Assembly (NCBI RefSeq): GCF_002863585.1
Contig: NZ_PGUY01000062.1
Location: 62,001-126,000 of the forward strand
From: Peribacillus deserti
Lineage (GTDB): Bacteria > Bacillota > Bacilli > Bacillales > DSM-1321
Reading direction: 5' to 3'
Length of the DNA stretch: 64,000 nt
The position numbers and the translations under genes were made by a program. Below, one piece after another: positions 45,035 to 54,334 of this stretch. Under the pieces are notes generated by a model. It searched no databases. It saw nothing but the letters and a program-made list of their open reading frames with translations, and was not told where the DNA came from. Position 1 is the stretch's first letter; every line of letters starts with the position of its first letter.

Positions 45035-45709
45035 TTGTTAAACAAGATATATGACTGGGTTGACGAGCGGTTAGATATTACGCCGCTATGGCGTGACATT
45101 GCAGATCACGAAGTTCCTGAGCATGTAAACCCTGCCCATCACTTCTCTGCATTTGTCTACTGCTTCGGGGGATTAACTTTCTTTGTTACGGTAATACAGA
45201 TTCTATCCGGAATGTTTTTGACGATGTATTATGTACCAGACATCAAAAACGCCTGGCAGTCGGTATATTACCTGCAAAATGAAGTGGCATTCGGACAAAT
45301 TGTCCGCGGTATGCACCACTGGGGTGCAAGTTTAGTAATCGTTATGATGTTTTTACATACTTTGCGTGTTTTCTTCCAGGGTGCTTATAAAAAGCCGCGT
45401 GAATTAAACTGGATAGTAGGGGTATTAATTTTCTTTGTCATGCTAGGCCTAGGATTTACAGGTTATTTGCTGCCGTGGGATATGAAAGCGCTGTTTGCGA
45501 CAAAAGTAGGTCTGCAGATTGCTGACTCTATTCCTGTAATTGGACCTTATGCCAAAACATTGCTTTCAGGACATCCAACCATTGTAGGAGCTCAGACGCT
45601 GACTCGTTTCTTTGCGATTCACGTATTCTTCCTTCCAGGCGCATTACTTGGTTTAATGGGTGCCCACTTCTTAATGATTCGCAAGCAGGGTATTTCAGGA
45701 CCATTGTAA
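45035..45709 (+). CDS. qcrB: menaquinol-cytochrome c reductase cytochrome b subunit
   Basis: Protein of 224 aa, equal to the N-terminal, haem-binding half of mitochondrial cytochrome b (b6 type). There are four membrane helices; the haem histidines lie in H-H-W-G-A-S and F-L-H-T-L-R-V, and in A-I-H-V-F and G-A-H-F. TTG start at 45035, eight bases after AAGGAGG. The C-terminal half is carried by qcrC. Confidence 0.97.
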   Translation: MLNKIYDWVDERLDITPLWRDIADHEVPEHVNPAHHFSAFVYCFGGLTFFVTVIQILSGMFLTMYYVPDIKNAWQSVYYLQNEVAFGQIVRGMHHWGASLVIVMMFLHTLRVFFQGAYKKPRELNWIVGVLIFFVMLGLGFTGYLLPWDMKALFATKVGLQIADSIPVIGPYAKTLLSGHPTIVGAQTLTRFFAIHVFFLPGALLGLMGAHFLMIRKQGISGPL

Positions 45710-45768
45710 AAAAGCGACAAGCCTAATTTATCTATTAATCAACCATTTTTTGGGGGAGGGGGACTCAC

Positions 45769-46533
45769 ATGCATCGCGGAAAAGGTATGAAGTTCGTTGG
45801 AGACTCACGTGTTTCTGCCGTACGAAAACCAAATATTCCGAAAGATTATTCGGAGTATCCAGGAAAAACAGAAGCTTTTTGGCCAAACTTCCTTTTGAAG
45901 GAATGGATGGTTGGAGCCGTTTTCCTTGTAGGCTATTTATGTTTAACAGTAGCGCATCCATCTCCGCTTGAGAGAATTGCGGACCCTACTGATACTGGAT
46001 ATATTCCATTGCCTGACTGGTATTTCTTGTTCTTATATCAATTGCTTAAATATACGTACGCTTCAGGTCCATATAATACAATCGGTGCGTTAGTTATGCC
46101 AGGTCTTGCATTTGGTGGTTTACTGCTTGCACCATTCCTTGACAGAAGCCCACACCGCCGTCCGTCTAAACGACCGCTGGCAACCGGGTTCATGCTATTA
46201 GGATTGGCTTCAATTATTTACTTAACTTGGTTCTCGGTAGCTACACATGACTGGGAAAAAGCTAAAGAACAGGGTAAGATTGTAGCTAAGGCTGAAATTG
46301 ATACAAAAGATCCAGGCTATGCTGTTTATCAGAAGCAAAGCTGTATCGGATGCCATGGTAAAGAGCTGACTGGCGGAGCTGGTCCATCTCTAGTAGGAAC
46401 AGGATTGAAGCCAGAAGAAATTGCAAAGATCGCCAAAGAAGGTAAAGGAGCAATGCCTCCGAACGCTTACAAAGGCAATGATGAAGATTTAAAGAAACTT
46501 ACTGAGTTTATCTCTAAGTTAAAGGCGGAGTAA
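45769..46533 (+). CDS. qcrC: menaquinol-cytochrome c reductase cytochrome b/c subunit
   Basis: Protein of 254 aa: an N-terminal subunit IV-like part with three membrane helices (P-D-W-Y-F-L-F-L-Y near 83-91) fused to a C-terminal cytochrome c domain with one C-I-G-C-H haem site. The fusion is the normal form in Bacillus. ATG 45769 behind GGGGGAGGGGG. It ends the operon before a strong terminator. Confidence 0.97.
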   Translation: MHRGKGMKFVGDSRVSAVRKPNIPKDYSEYPGKTEAFWPNFLLKEWMVGAVFLVGYLCLTVAHPSPLERIADPTDTGYIPLPDWYFLFLYQLLKYTYASGPYNTIGALVMPGLAFGGLLLAPFLDRSPHRRPSKRPLATGFMLLGLASIIYLTWFSVATHDWEKAKEQGKIVAKAEIDTKDPGYAVYQKQSCIGCHGKELTGGAGPSLVGTGLKPEEIAKIAKEGKGAMPPNAYKGNDEDLKKLTEFISKLKAE

Positions 46534-46541
46534 ATTCAGTC

Positions 46542-46572
46542 AAAGCTGGCATGCTATATGCCAGCTTTTTTT
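46542..46572 (+). terminator. terminator of qcrABC
   Basis: AAAGCTGGCAT and ATGCCAGCTTT form an 11-bp stem with a short loop and a T-run. Confidence 0.92.
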
Positions 46573-46742
46573 ATAGACATGAGTATAGAAGGGGACGTCT
46601 TTTCCAGCCGCCGCTGTCTGTAAAATGTAACTCTTTCATTTGCTGTTACCTTAAGTCCGGGTAATTTTGTCAAACAGCTTGGAAAATGGTATAAATATTT
46701 TTATCGTTATATTTTGAATTTTTTACAGGAAGTAGGATTTTC

Positions 46743-47333
46743 ATGGCATTTATTTATTCAATATTGGCAAATAGAAGCTTCTTATGGCTGCTTTTAGTTA
46801 TTAATATATTTGGAACTGTATATGGATATTACTGGTATGGGTACCAGCTGGAGGCAACACCGGCTATTTTTCTTCCATTTGTGCCGGACAGCCCTACCGC
46901 TACTTTGTTTTTTGTCCTGGCGTTAATAGGATTTCTACTAAGGAAAAACTGGGGGCTGTTTGAAGCACTGGCGGTAATGACTTTATTCAAGTATGGAATC
47001 TGGGCGGTTGTAATGAACCTCCTGACTCTGATGATAACCGGAGAGCTCCACTGGACGGGATATATGCTGATGGCTTCACATGCGGCAATGGCTGTTCAAG
47101 GACTCCTCTATGCTCCATTTTATAGGATTAAAAAATGGCATTTTGCTGTAGCAGCCATATGGACCCTCCATAACGAAATGATCGACTATGTATTTTATCA
47201 AATGCCAAACTATGGAGATTTAATAAGATATATCCAGGAAATAGGCTATTTCACGTTCTGGTTAAGTATCGCTTCGATCGCAGCTGCCTATTTTACTGCT
47301 TATCGATCTTCAAGACGGACATACAAAATATAG
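46743..47333 (+). CDS. ypjA: YpjA-like DUF1405 membrane protein
   Basis: Protein of 196 aa with five or six membrane segments. Its place after qcrC, its length and its N-terminus match YpjA (DUF1405). No active-site motif. ATG 46743 with AGGAAGTAGG upstream. A 68-bp gap leads to ypjB. The function is unknown. Confidence 0.87.
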   Translation: MAFIYSILANRSFLWLLLVINIFGTVYGYYWYGYQLEATPAIFLPFVPDSPTATLFFVLALIGFLLRKNWGLFEALAVMTLFKYGIWAVVMNLLTLMITGELHWTGYMLMASHAAMAVQGLLYAPFYRIKKWHFAVAAIWTLHNEMIDYVFYQMPNYGDLIRYIQEIGYFTFWLSIASIAAAYFTAYRSSRRTYKI

Positions 47334-47401
47334 CCGGGTTCCAGGTTCTACTCTTGTCCCACCTTTCATACACTTCTATTAGTATGAGAGGGGGGACAAA
47401 T

Positions 47402-48190
47402 TTGTTTAAAGTGAATTTATTACTAGTTATATTATTACTACTTATCCCGGTACAGCCAGGACATGCACAAAGCGGAACCCTGGAACAACTCGATAGGATT
47501 GCTGATGAAGCCCTCCAGCTTGTAAAAAGCGATAGACTTTCAGAAACGAACCAGATGCTTGAGTACTTCTCCAAACAATTCCTGACACTTACTGCTCATG
47601 ACCATAAATTTAGTATGGACGAGCTTAGAATTATTACAGCCGCCCATAATGATGCACTTAAAGCAGTCGGTTCCGATTCGATGACCCTAAATGAGAAAAT
47701 TTCAAATGTCACAAAATTCCGTCTCGTCGTGGATGCCATTTCTTCACAGCATCAGCCGATGTGGACCGAAATGGAAGGGCAGATCATGGAAACCTTTAAA
47801 ACTACCCAGCAGGCTGTAAAATCAAGAAATCTCGAACAATTCGATGAAAGCTTCAATAAGCTTTTATCTCAATACAATCTGATTCATCCCAGTTTAAAAG
47901 TGGACATTGCCCCTGAGAAAATCCAAAAACTGGATGCTAAATTCGAATTTATCAATCAGTACCGCCCCAGCCTGCTTTCCGAAAAAGAGAGTGAGCAAGA
48001 ATTAACCGCTCTCCAATCCGATCTCAAATCAATATTTGAAGAAATGAAGGAGGATGAAGCGGACCCGTCTCTCTGGTGGGTCATGATCTCCACAGGAAGT
48101 ATTATCATTATGACATTATCCTACGTAGGCTGGAGAAAGTACAAAGGAAATAAAGAATCTGTGAATACACGCAAAGAGCAGAATGATTGA
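47402..48190 (+). CDS. ypjB: YpjB-like sporulation protein
   Basis: Protein of 262 aa from the chosen TTG start, close to the 264 aa of B. subtilis YpjB. A signal peptide lies at about 1-22 (ending P-G-H-A-Q). A long helical extracellular part follows, then a C-terminal membrane helix near 225-245 and a charged tail. TTG 47402 lies seven bases after GAGAGGGGGG; ATG 47384 comes before that site. YpjB is annotated as a sporulation protein in Bacillus. Confidence 0.84.
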   Translation: MFKVNLLLVILLLLIPVQPGHAQSGTLEQLDRIADEALQLVKSDRLSETNQMLEYFSKQFLTLTAHDHKFSMDELRIITAAHNDALKAVGSDSMTLNEKISNVTKFRLVVDAISSQHQPMWTEMEGQIMETFKTTQQAVKSRNLEQFDESFNKLLSQYNLIHPSLKVDIAPEKIQKLDAKFEFINQYRPSLLSEKESEQELTALQSDLKSIFEEMKEDEADPSLWWVMISTGSIIIMTLSYVGWRKYKGNKESVNTRKEQND

Positions 48191-48248
48191 CACACCCAGG
48201 AGGCAAAATTAAAATAGAAGAAACCATTCATCATGAAGGGGGAACAGC

Positions 48249-48920
48249 ATGTTAATCTATTTTATCTTAATTATCCTAGTTCCTTTGTATGCGCAATTTA
48301 AAGTCAAGAGTACTTATAAAAAATATTCACAGGTCGCAAACTCGTCTGGAAGGACAGGGGCCCAGGTAGCAAGGGAAATCCTTGACAGCCACGGACTGTA
48401 TAATGTAGGTGTTGAAGAAACTAGAGGAGTACTTAGTGACCACTACGATCCAAGATCAAAGACCGTCCGTCTTTCAAGCTCCAACTATCATGGATACTCT
48501 ATCGCTGGTGCAGCCATCGCAGCGCACGAGGTGGGTCATGCAATCCAGGACCAGCAGAGATATGCATTCCTAAGATTCCGGCATGCATTAGTCCCTGTTG
48601 CCAATATAGGCTCTAACTTTTCCTGGATTCTCATTCTTGCCGGTGTACTTGCCAACCTGTCCGGACTCCTTCTCCTTGGAATCGGCTTTATGGCTTTAGC
48701 CGTGTTGTTTCAGATCGTGACACTGCCTGTTGAATTCAATGCATCCAATAGAGCCATGGACGAAGTGGTCTCTCTCGGAATCATAAGAAATAACGAAGAA
48801 CGAGAAACAAGGAAGGTCTTAAATGCTGCCGCTTTAACCTATGTTGCAGCCGCCGCCGTAGCCGTACTGGAACTCGTCCGTTTAGTGTTCATTTATACAG
48901 GCATGACAAGAGATGAATAA
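48249..48920 (+). CDS. neutral zinc metallopeptidase, YugP-like
   Basis: Protein of 223 aa. Membrane helices at the N-terminus and at about 117-165 and 195-215. The zinc motif A-A-H-E-V-G-H-A-I-Q-D near residues 93-103 gives H-E-x-x-H, as in Zn_peptidase_2 (YugP). It should be an intramembrane or membrane-bound protease; the substrate is unknown. ATG 48249 behind GAAGGGGG. This gene is not present between ypjB and ypjC in B. subtilis; it has been added here or lost there. Confidence 0.88.
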   Translation: MLIYFILIILVPLYAQFKVKSTYKKYSQVANSSGRTGAQVAREILDSHGLYNVGVEETRGVLSDHYDPRSKTVRLSSSNYHGYSIAGAAIAAHEVGHAIQDQQRYAFLRFRHALVPVANIGSNFSWILILAGVLANLSGLLLLGIGFMALAVLFQIVTLPVEFNASNRAMDEVVSLGIIRNNEERETRKVLNAAALTYVAAAAVAVLELVRLVFIYTGMTRDE

Positions 48921-48926
48921 GAAAAA

Positions 48927-48987
48927 GAGCTGTCAGTTAAATGACAGCTCAGGCTGTCGAGAGAGTCTCGGCGGCCTTATTTCTTTT
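48927..48987 (+). terminator. two tandem hairpins after the zinc peptidase
   Basis: GAGCTGTCA-GTTAAA-TGACAGCTC is a perfect 9-bp stem without T-run. It is followed at once by AGGCTGTCGAGA-GAG-TCTCGGCGGCCT and TATTTCTTTT, which is a terminator. The first hairpin is nearly repeated at 49463. Confidence 0.7.
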
Positions 48988-49830
48988 CTGTATACGCGTG
49001 CACGGTCCGCCCAGCGCGATAGCAGGTTTCTTACACAGTATAGATTGGCTGGCACTGTCTGGTCTTCAGCCCGAAAAATGATTTAAGCGCTACCATTAAA
49101 AATGAGAATTCCCGCTCGGCAATCTGCATATTGGTGTGGTGCTGCTTCCGTCACAATTAATAAAAACCTCATCCAAAAAGCCTTTTTTTCCAGAACTGTT
49201 GAGTCAAGCTGAAAAGTATCAAGATTAGGGTTCCATCATCAAGTAATGCTTGTTTTTTGGTTAAAAAAGGACCTCATTTTTTCCCCGGCTATGCTGCAGT
49301 CCTGCGGCATCAATTACCCTCGAGAAGTGAAACACTCCATTAAAGAAACACTATACTAACTATAATCTTAAACAGAATTGAAAACTGTCCATTAAAATGT
49401 AAAATGGTAGATTCTCATTCCTAAGGACCAGTGTAAAGAAAGTATTTTTTTCTCCACAAGCTGAGCTGTCAATTTTTATGACAGCTTTTTTCTGTGCCGG
49501 AAGACTTTTGGCCGAGATATGCTTCAGAATGGCTTCGGTAAAACCTTAATGAGTGCAAGGATAAAAAGCAATTGAAGGGATTATCATGTATGCATAGAAG
49601 AGGAGATCAAGAAAGCTTTACGGATTATGGCTCTGTTTGGTTTCTATACAGGTCTGTAAAAGACATTGAAAGAATAGATTCTGAAAACTAAGATTGAAAA
49701 TTAGTTTTGAAATAGAATTCCAGGAAAAACAGAGGGCCGTGCCTGATCTGAGTGTATTCGAGCTGTAAGAGAATCCAATTACAAAGTGCAAGACGCCTGT
49801 GTTCTTCGGGAAAAGTTCTGCGCTGCCCAT
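48988..49830 (+). other. gene-free spacer between the zinc peptidase and ypjC
   Basis: Two plus-strand hairpin regions and a minus-strand terminator are the only features I can support. Short open frames at 49618-49992 lack ribosome sites. The segment may hold remains of a lost gene, but no family is recognisable. Confidence 0.5.
49463..49491 (+). terminator. hairpin with T-run, near copy of that at 48927
   Basis: GAGCTGTCA...ATGACAGCT followed by TTTTTTC. The 9-bp arm is identical to the hairpin 536 bp upstream, but this copy has a T-run and an AATTTTT loop. Confidence 0.75.
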
Positions 49831-49861
49831 AATAAAACGCGGCCCGCCTGCCGAACCGCGC
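49831..49861 (-). terminator. terminator of ypjC
   Basis: Read on the minus strand, CGCGG and CCGCG bracket a GC-rich loop and are followed by TTTTATT, directly after the ypjC stop. Confidence 0.65.
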
Positions 49862-49875
49862 ATCAAACTATAACA

Positions 49876-50748
49876 TCATCTTTCGATCGGATTTTTATTC
49901 TCATCATGTGTAAATCCTTCACCCAGTACGTCGTGGACGACTGTAACAGAGACGAAGGCATGGGGGTCGACAGAGGTTATCGCATTTTTTAACCGGACAA
50001 GTTCGGTTCTTGCGACAACGCAATAAAGTACTTCCCGATCGGTTTTCGTAAAGGATCCGTAGCCTTTGAGCATGGTGACTCCCCGGTCCATATCCTTCAT
50101 GATTTTGTCAGCAATTTCCTGGTTCTTGTCACTGATAACCATGGCTCCTCTGGCGGAATAGGCACCTTCCTGCATAAAATCGATCACTCTGGCGCCGATA
50201 AAGACAGCGACCAAAGTATACATGGCTTCCTTATAGTCCAGATATACAATCAAGGAAATGGTAATGACCACTGCGTCAAAAATAAACATGGTCCGCCCGA
50301 TGCTCCAGCCAAAATATCTGTCAACGATTCTGGCTATAATATCTACTCCGCCCGTCGTTCCGCCAAAACGGAAGATGATGCCGAGGCCGATTCCGATGAA
50401 GCCTCCTGCGAATAAAGCGGCGAGCATAAGATCGTGATGAAGCGGGAAGCTCAATTGATAGACTTCAAATAATTTCAGCCAGGCTGAAAGGCCGACAGTA
50501 CCAATAATGGTATACAGGAAAGTTGTCTTGCCTAAAAACCTCCAGCCGGCGAAGAACACCGGAATATTCAAAACAAGATTGGAGATCGAAAGGTTCACAC
50601 CAAAGACTTGATACAAAAGCAGGGTGATTCCTGTAAAGCCGCCTTCAGCGAGGTTGTTTTGCATATTAAAATGAACAAGGCCGAAAGCAAAAATCCCAGA
50701 CCCCAGCAGGATAAAAATAATATTTTTTACTTTTAAGCCGTAAACCAT
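49876..50748 (-). CDS. ypjC: YitT/DUF2179-family membrane protein YpjC
   Basis: Protein of 290 aa on the minus strand, the only such gene in the window. It has five membrane helices in the N-terminal two thirds (G-F-T-G-I-T-L-L-L; G-G-T-T-G-G-V-D) and a C-terminal DUF2179 domain at about 220-280. Both are features of the YitT family. The start chosen at 50748 (M-V-Y-G-L-K-V-K) has GGGGGT about ten bases upstream and gives the family length; the frame is open to 50853. Function unknown. Confidence 0.87.
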   Translation of the reverse strand: MVYGLKVKNIIFILLGSGIFAFGLVHFNMQNNLAEGGFTGITLLLYQVFGVNLSISNLVLNIPVFFAGWRFLGKTTFLYTIIGTVGLSAWLKLFEVYQLSFPLHHDLMLAALFAGGFIGIGLGIIFRFGGTTGGVDIIARIVDRYFGWSIGRTMFIFDAVVITISLIVYLDYKEAMYTLVAVFIGARVIDFMQEGAYSARGAMVISDKNQEIADKIMKDMDRGVTMLKGYGSFTKTDREVLYCVVARTELVRLKNAITSVDPHAFVSVTVVHDVLGEGFTHDENKNPIER

Positions 50749-50904
50749 CTGAAAAGAGACCCCCAACTGATACATTAGTAAAATTTGCCGTGACCATATT
50801 ATAGCGGAATACCAAAAGAGGGGCAACTTATCGGCGGCGCAAAAAGTTGTCATAAAGGTAACTTTTAGCTAACATGTAAGAAGAAAGTATGAAGGGTGAT
50901 TACT

Positions 50905-51258
50905 GTGAAGAATGAGAAAACTGTAAAAGATCTTCAGCGAGAAGTTGATGAATATATCAGCCAGTTTAAAGAAGGATATTTCAGTCCTTTGGCAATGATG
51001 GCCAGAATGACAGAAGAACTGGGAGAACTAGCTAGGGAAGTCAACCATTATTACGGAGAGAAACCCAAAAAAACCAGTGAAAGCGAAAAAGCAATTGATG
51101 AAGAAGTGGGCGATATGCTGTTTGTCCTGATCTGCTTTGCTAACTCTCTAGGAATCGATTTACAGGATGCACATGACAGGGTAATGACCAAATTTAATAC
51201 AAGAGATAAAGATAGATGGACTCGGATTGGAGAAGGTGAAGAACATGGAGACAATTAA
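50905..51258 (+). CDS. ypjD: MazG-like nucleotide pyrophosphohydrolase YpjD
   Basis: Protein of 117 aa with the single all-alpha NTP pyrophosphohydrolase domain. The E-E-L-G-E-L-A-R-E and E-E-V-G-D-M-L-F-V motifs give the E-x-x-E and E-x-x-D metal ligands. It probably cleaves non-canonical nucleoside triphosphates. GTG 50905 behind GAAGGGTGAT, in line with B. subtilis YpjD. It overlaps dapB by 14 bp. Confidence 0.92.
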   Translation: MKNEKTVKDLQREVDEYISQFKEGYFSPLAMMARMTEELGELAREVNHYYGEKPKKTSESEKAIDEEVGDMLFVLICFANSLGIDLQDAHDRVMTKFNTRDKDRWTRIGEGEEHGDN

Positions 51259-52045
51259 GATAATTATTGCAGGCCCCAGGGGAAGAATGGGCCTTGAAGC
51301 AGTTAAATTGGTACATAATACGGAAAACTTTGAGCTTGCGGCTGTATTAGACCGCAGGAATAACGGCATGAATCTAAGCGGCCTTGCCGGCTTTGAAGGA
51401 ATGGAGGCACCGATTTATACGGATCTTGATGAATGCTTTTCGTCCGTAAAGGCCGACGTTTTAATTGATCTGACTACACCGGAGTTTGGGATGGCCCATG
51501 CTGAAAAAGCGCTGGAATACGGCATCCGCCCAGTGGTTGGGACAACTGGTTTTACTAACGAGGACTTACTGAGATTGGAAAGCCTGACTGAAGAAAAGGG
51601 ACTTGGGTGCATAATAGCGCCTAACTTTGCCATTGGGGCCATTTTAATGATGAAATTTGCGCAGATGGCCGGAAAATATTTTAAGGATATTGAAATTATT
51701 GAAATGCACCACGACCAGAAGCTGGATGCTCCCTCAGGAACAGCTGTTAAAACAGCTCAGCTGATTTCAGAGGTAAGGGAAGACAAAACACAGGGGCATC
51801 CATCTGAAAAAGAAACGATACCTGGTGCGAGAGGCGCGGATATGAATGGAATGCGCATCCATAGTGTAAGACTTCCAGGGCTTGTTGCCCATCAACAGGT
51901 GATGTTTGGCATGGAGGGTCAGCTCTTGACGATCAGGCACGATTCGTTCAACCGCGCTTCATTTATGTCAGGTGTTAGATTAGCTGTAGAAGAAGTGATG
52001 AAAATAGATGTGCTCGTATATGGATTAGAGAACGTAATAGAATAG
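51245..52045 (+). CDS. dapB: 4-hydroxy-tetrahydrodipicolinate reductase
   Basis: Protein of 266 aa. NAD(P)-binding G-P-R-G-R-M-G near residue 10; catalytic [15 protein letters not shown] near 157-171. It serves lysine, diaminopimelate and (in spores) dipicolinate synthesis. ATG 51245 lies inside the end of ypjD, behind GAAGGTGA. It opens a dense operon running to birA. Confidence 0.96.
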   Translation: METIKIIIAGPRGRMGLEAVKLVHNTENFELAAVLDRRNNGMNLSGLAGFEGMEAPIYTDLDECFSSVKADVLIDLTTPEFGMAHAEKALEYGIRPVVGTTGFTNEDLLRLESLTEEKGLGCIIAPNFAIGAILMMKFAQMAGKYFKDIEIIEMHHDQKLDAPSGTAVKTAQLISEVREDKTQGHPSEKETIPGARGADMNGMRIHSVRLPGLVAHQQVMFGMEGQLLTIRHDSFNRASFMSGVRLAVEEVMKIDVLVYGLENVIE

Positions 52046-52054
52046 GGTGGAATG

Positions 52055-52459
52055 ATGAAAATTGCACTGATTGCCCATGATAAAAAGAAAGAAGATATGA
52101 TACGATTTGCCACGGCATACAAGGATATTTTCAGTAAGCATGAGTTATTTGCAACGGGTACGACTGGACTTAGAATTCAGGAAGCGACGGGACTAAGTAT
52201 CCACCGATTCCAGTCGGGTCCGCTCGGGGGAGATCAGGAAATCGGAGCACGAATTGCTAGAAATGAAATGGATTTAGTTCTTTTCTTTAGAGACCCTCTA
52301 ACTTCACAGCCCCACGAACCTGATGTTTCAGCCTTAATCCGGCTTTGTGATGTGTATTCAATCCCGCTGGCGACAAATATGGGAACTGCTGAAGTTCTTG
52401 TGCGCGGATTGAAAAGAGGAGATATAGAGTGGAGAAAGATTGAACGGGACCAGGGGTGA
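52055..52459 (+). CDS. mgsA: methylglyoxal synthase
   Basis: Protein of 134 aa. A-L-I-A-H-D-K-K-K near the N-terminus and [11 protein letters not shown] near 54-64 hold the phosphate site and the catalytic Asp. It converts dihydroxyacetone phosphate to methylglyoxal. Tandem ATGs at 52052 and 52055; the second has better spacing from GGGTGG. It lies next to the bacillithiol genes; bacillithiol is used to detoxify methylglyoxal, which makes the clustering sensible. Confidence 0.95.
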   Translation: MKIALIAHDKKKEDMIRFATAYKDIFSKHELFATGTTGLRIQEATGLSIHRFQSGPLGGDQEIGARIARNEMDLVLFFRDPLTSQPHEPDVSALIRLCDVYSIPLATNMGTAEVLVRGLKRGDIEWRKIERDQG

Positions 52460-52465
52460 GATAGA

Positions 52466-53176
52466 TTGTTATTAGAACAGGCAGATATACTTGCATTTGG
52501 CGCCCATGCTGATGATATAGAAATTGGCATGGGCGGTACTGCAGCCCAACTTGCCTCACATGGAAAAAAAGTAGTTTTTTGTGACTTGACCCAAGCTGAA
52601 TTGTCTTCCAATGGCAATGTTGAATTAAGGAAAAAGGAAGCGGCTGAAGCAGCTGGAATTCTTGGTGTGCAGCAAAGGATTACACTTGACCTTCCAGACC
52701 GGGGGTTGTTTATGACTAGTGAACATATCGATAAAGTGGTCTCGGTAATTAGAAGGTTCCGTCCTAAAACGGTGTTTGCCCCATATTACCGCGACCGGCA
52801 TCCTGATCATGGAAATTGTGCAAGGCTGGTAGAAGAAGCCTGCTTCTCGGCAGGGGTAAAAAAATACATAGATTCATCGGATGGAGAGCCGCATAAGGTA
52901 AGCTCTGTTTATTTTTATATGATTAATGGTTTTCATAAACCATCTTTTACAGTGGATATTTCTGAAACAATAAATCAGAAACTGGCAAGTCTGAGAGCCT
53001 ATCAGAGCCAATTTGATAAAACGGAAGCTTCAGTGGATACGCCGCTTGTGAATGGATATATCGAAACGGTAGAAGCAAGGGAAAGACTTTTTGGACAAGA
53101 GTCGGGAGCCGCCTTTGCTGAAGGGTTTATTTCGAAGAACCCTATATTGGTGCCAGCTGCTTTGTTAGGAGAATAA
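52466..53176 (+). CDS. bshB1: bacillithiol biosynthesis deacetylase BshB1
   Basis: Protein of 236 aa, PIG-L/LmbE family. The zinc motif A-H-A-D-D lies near residues 12-16, with R-H-P-D-H later. It removes the acetyl group from GlcNAc-malate. TTG start at 52466 behind AGGGGTGAG. bshA follows after 3 bp, giving the usual ypjG-ypjH pair. Confidence 0.95.
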   Translation: MLLEQADILAFGAHADDIEIGMGGTAAQLASHGKKVVFCDLTQAELSSNGNVELRKKEAAEAAGILGVQQRITLDLPDRGLFMTSEHIDKVVSVIRRFRPKTVFAPYYRDRHPDHGNCARLVEEACFSAGVKKYIDSSDGEPHKVSSVYFYMINGFHKPSFTVDISETINQKLASLRAYQSQFDKTEASVDTPLVNGYIETVEARERLFGQESGAAFAEGFISKNPILVPAALLGE

Positions 53177-53179
53177 ATT

Positions 53180-54319
53180 ATGAAACTTAAAATAGGCATT
53201 ACCTGCTACCCAACGGTAGGAGGCTCAGGAGCGGTTGCTACTGAGCTTGGCAAACTGCTTGCGGAGAGAGGCCATGAAATCCATTTTATATCCTCAAGCA
53301 TGCCCTTTAGGCTAAAGCGCAGGTATCCAAATATCTATTATCATCAGGTAGAAGTAAATCAATACTCCGTTTTCCAATATCCTCCTTACGATCTCGCGCT
53401 CGCAAGCAAAATGGCAGAAGTTGCTAAGAGAGAACAGCTTGATATATTGCATGTGCATTATGCGATCCCCCATGCTGTATGTGCGATTCTAGCCAGACAG
53501 ATGGCTGGTACGGATGTAAAGATTGTAACAACTCTTCACGGGACCGATATAACTGTACTGGGCTATGATCCATCTCTAACAGAGAGTATAAAATTCGGAA
53601 TTGAAAAATCGGATGTAGTTACGGCCGTATCCAGTGCCCTTGTGGATCAAACCTATGCTCTTATCCAGCCAGATAAAGAAATCCAGACGGTTCATAATTT
53701 TATAGATGAACGTGTGTACAGAAAAACGGATTCTGCTTATTTAAAACAGGAATATGGAATCGCTGAAGATGAAAAGGTCATCATCCATGTTTCAAACTTC
53801 AGAGGTGTAAAAAGGGTCAGTGATGTAGTCCAATCCTTCTATGAAATTCAGAAGCGGATTCCTTCTAAGCTCATGCTTGTTGGGGACGGACCAGAAATGT
53901 CTGTAGTATGTAAACTGGCAAGTGAGCTTGGAATAGAGGATAAAATCCTGACACTTGGAAAACAAGACAATCTAGAAGATTTATATTCCATAAGCGATCT
54001 CATGCTGTTATTATCCATGAAGGAAAGCTTTGGCCTTGTTCTGATTGAAGCCATGGCCTGCGGTGTACCTTGTATTGGGACTGATGTGGGCGGCATTCCT
54101 GAGGTTATAGAGGATGGAGAAACAGGATTTCTTTGTAAGATTGGAGATTATAAGGAAGCAGCAGACAAGGCGCTTCTCTTATTGACCGACGATCGTAAGC
54201 ATAGGGAATTTTCCGAGGCTGCCCAAAAGACTGTTCACGAGAAATTCCGTGCCTCTTTAATAGTGCTCCAATACGAAGAGATATATGAACGTCTGCTTGC
54301 TGGAAAGGAAATTCACTAA
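53180..54319 (+). CDS. bshA: N-acetyl-alpha-D-glucosaminyl L-malate synthase BshA
   Basis: Protein of 379 aa, GT4 glycosyltransferase. [11 protein letters not shown] near residue 12 and [14 protein letters not shown] near 280 form the nucleotide-sugar site. It joins GlcNAc to malate, the first step of bacillithiol synthesis. ATG 53180 with TTAGGAG upstream. Confidence 0.96.
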   Translation: MKLKIGITCYPTVGGSGAVATELGKLLAERGHEIHFISSSMPFRLKRRYPNIYYHQVEVNQYSVFQYPPYDLALASKMAEVAKREQLDILHVHYAIPHAVCAILARQMAGTDVKIVTTLHGTDITVLGYDPSLTESIKFGIEKSDVVTAVSSALVDQTYALIQPDKEIQTVHNFIDERVYRKTDSAYLKQEYGIAEDEKVIIHVSNFRGVKRVSDVVQSFYEIQKRIPSKLMLVGDGPEMSVVCKLASELGIEDKILTLGKQDNLEDLYSISDLMLLLSMKESFGLVLIEAMACGVPCIGTDVGGIPEVIEDGETGFLCKIGDYKEAADKALLLLTDDRKHREFSEAAQKTVHEKFRASLIVLQYEEIYERLLAGKEIH

Positions 54320-54334
54320 AAAGGGAGGGATTTG

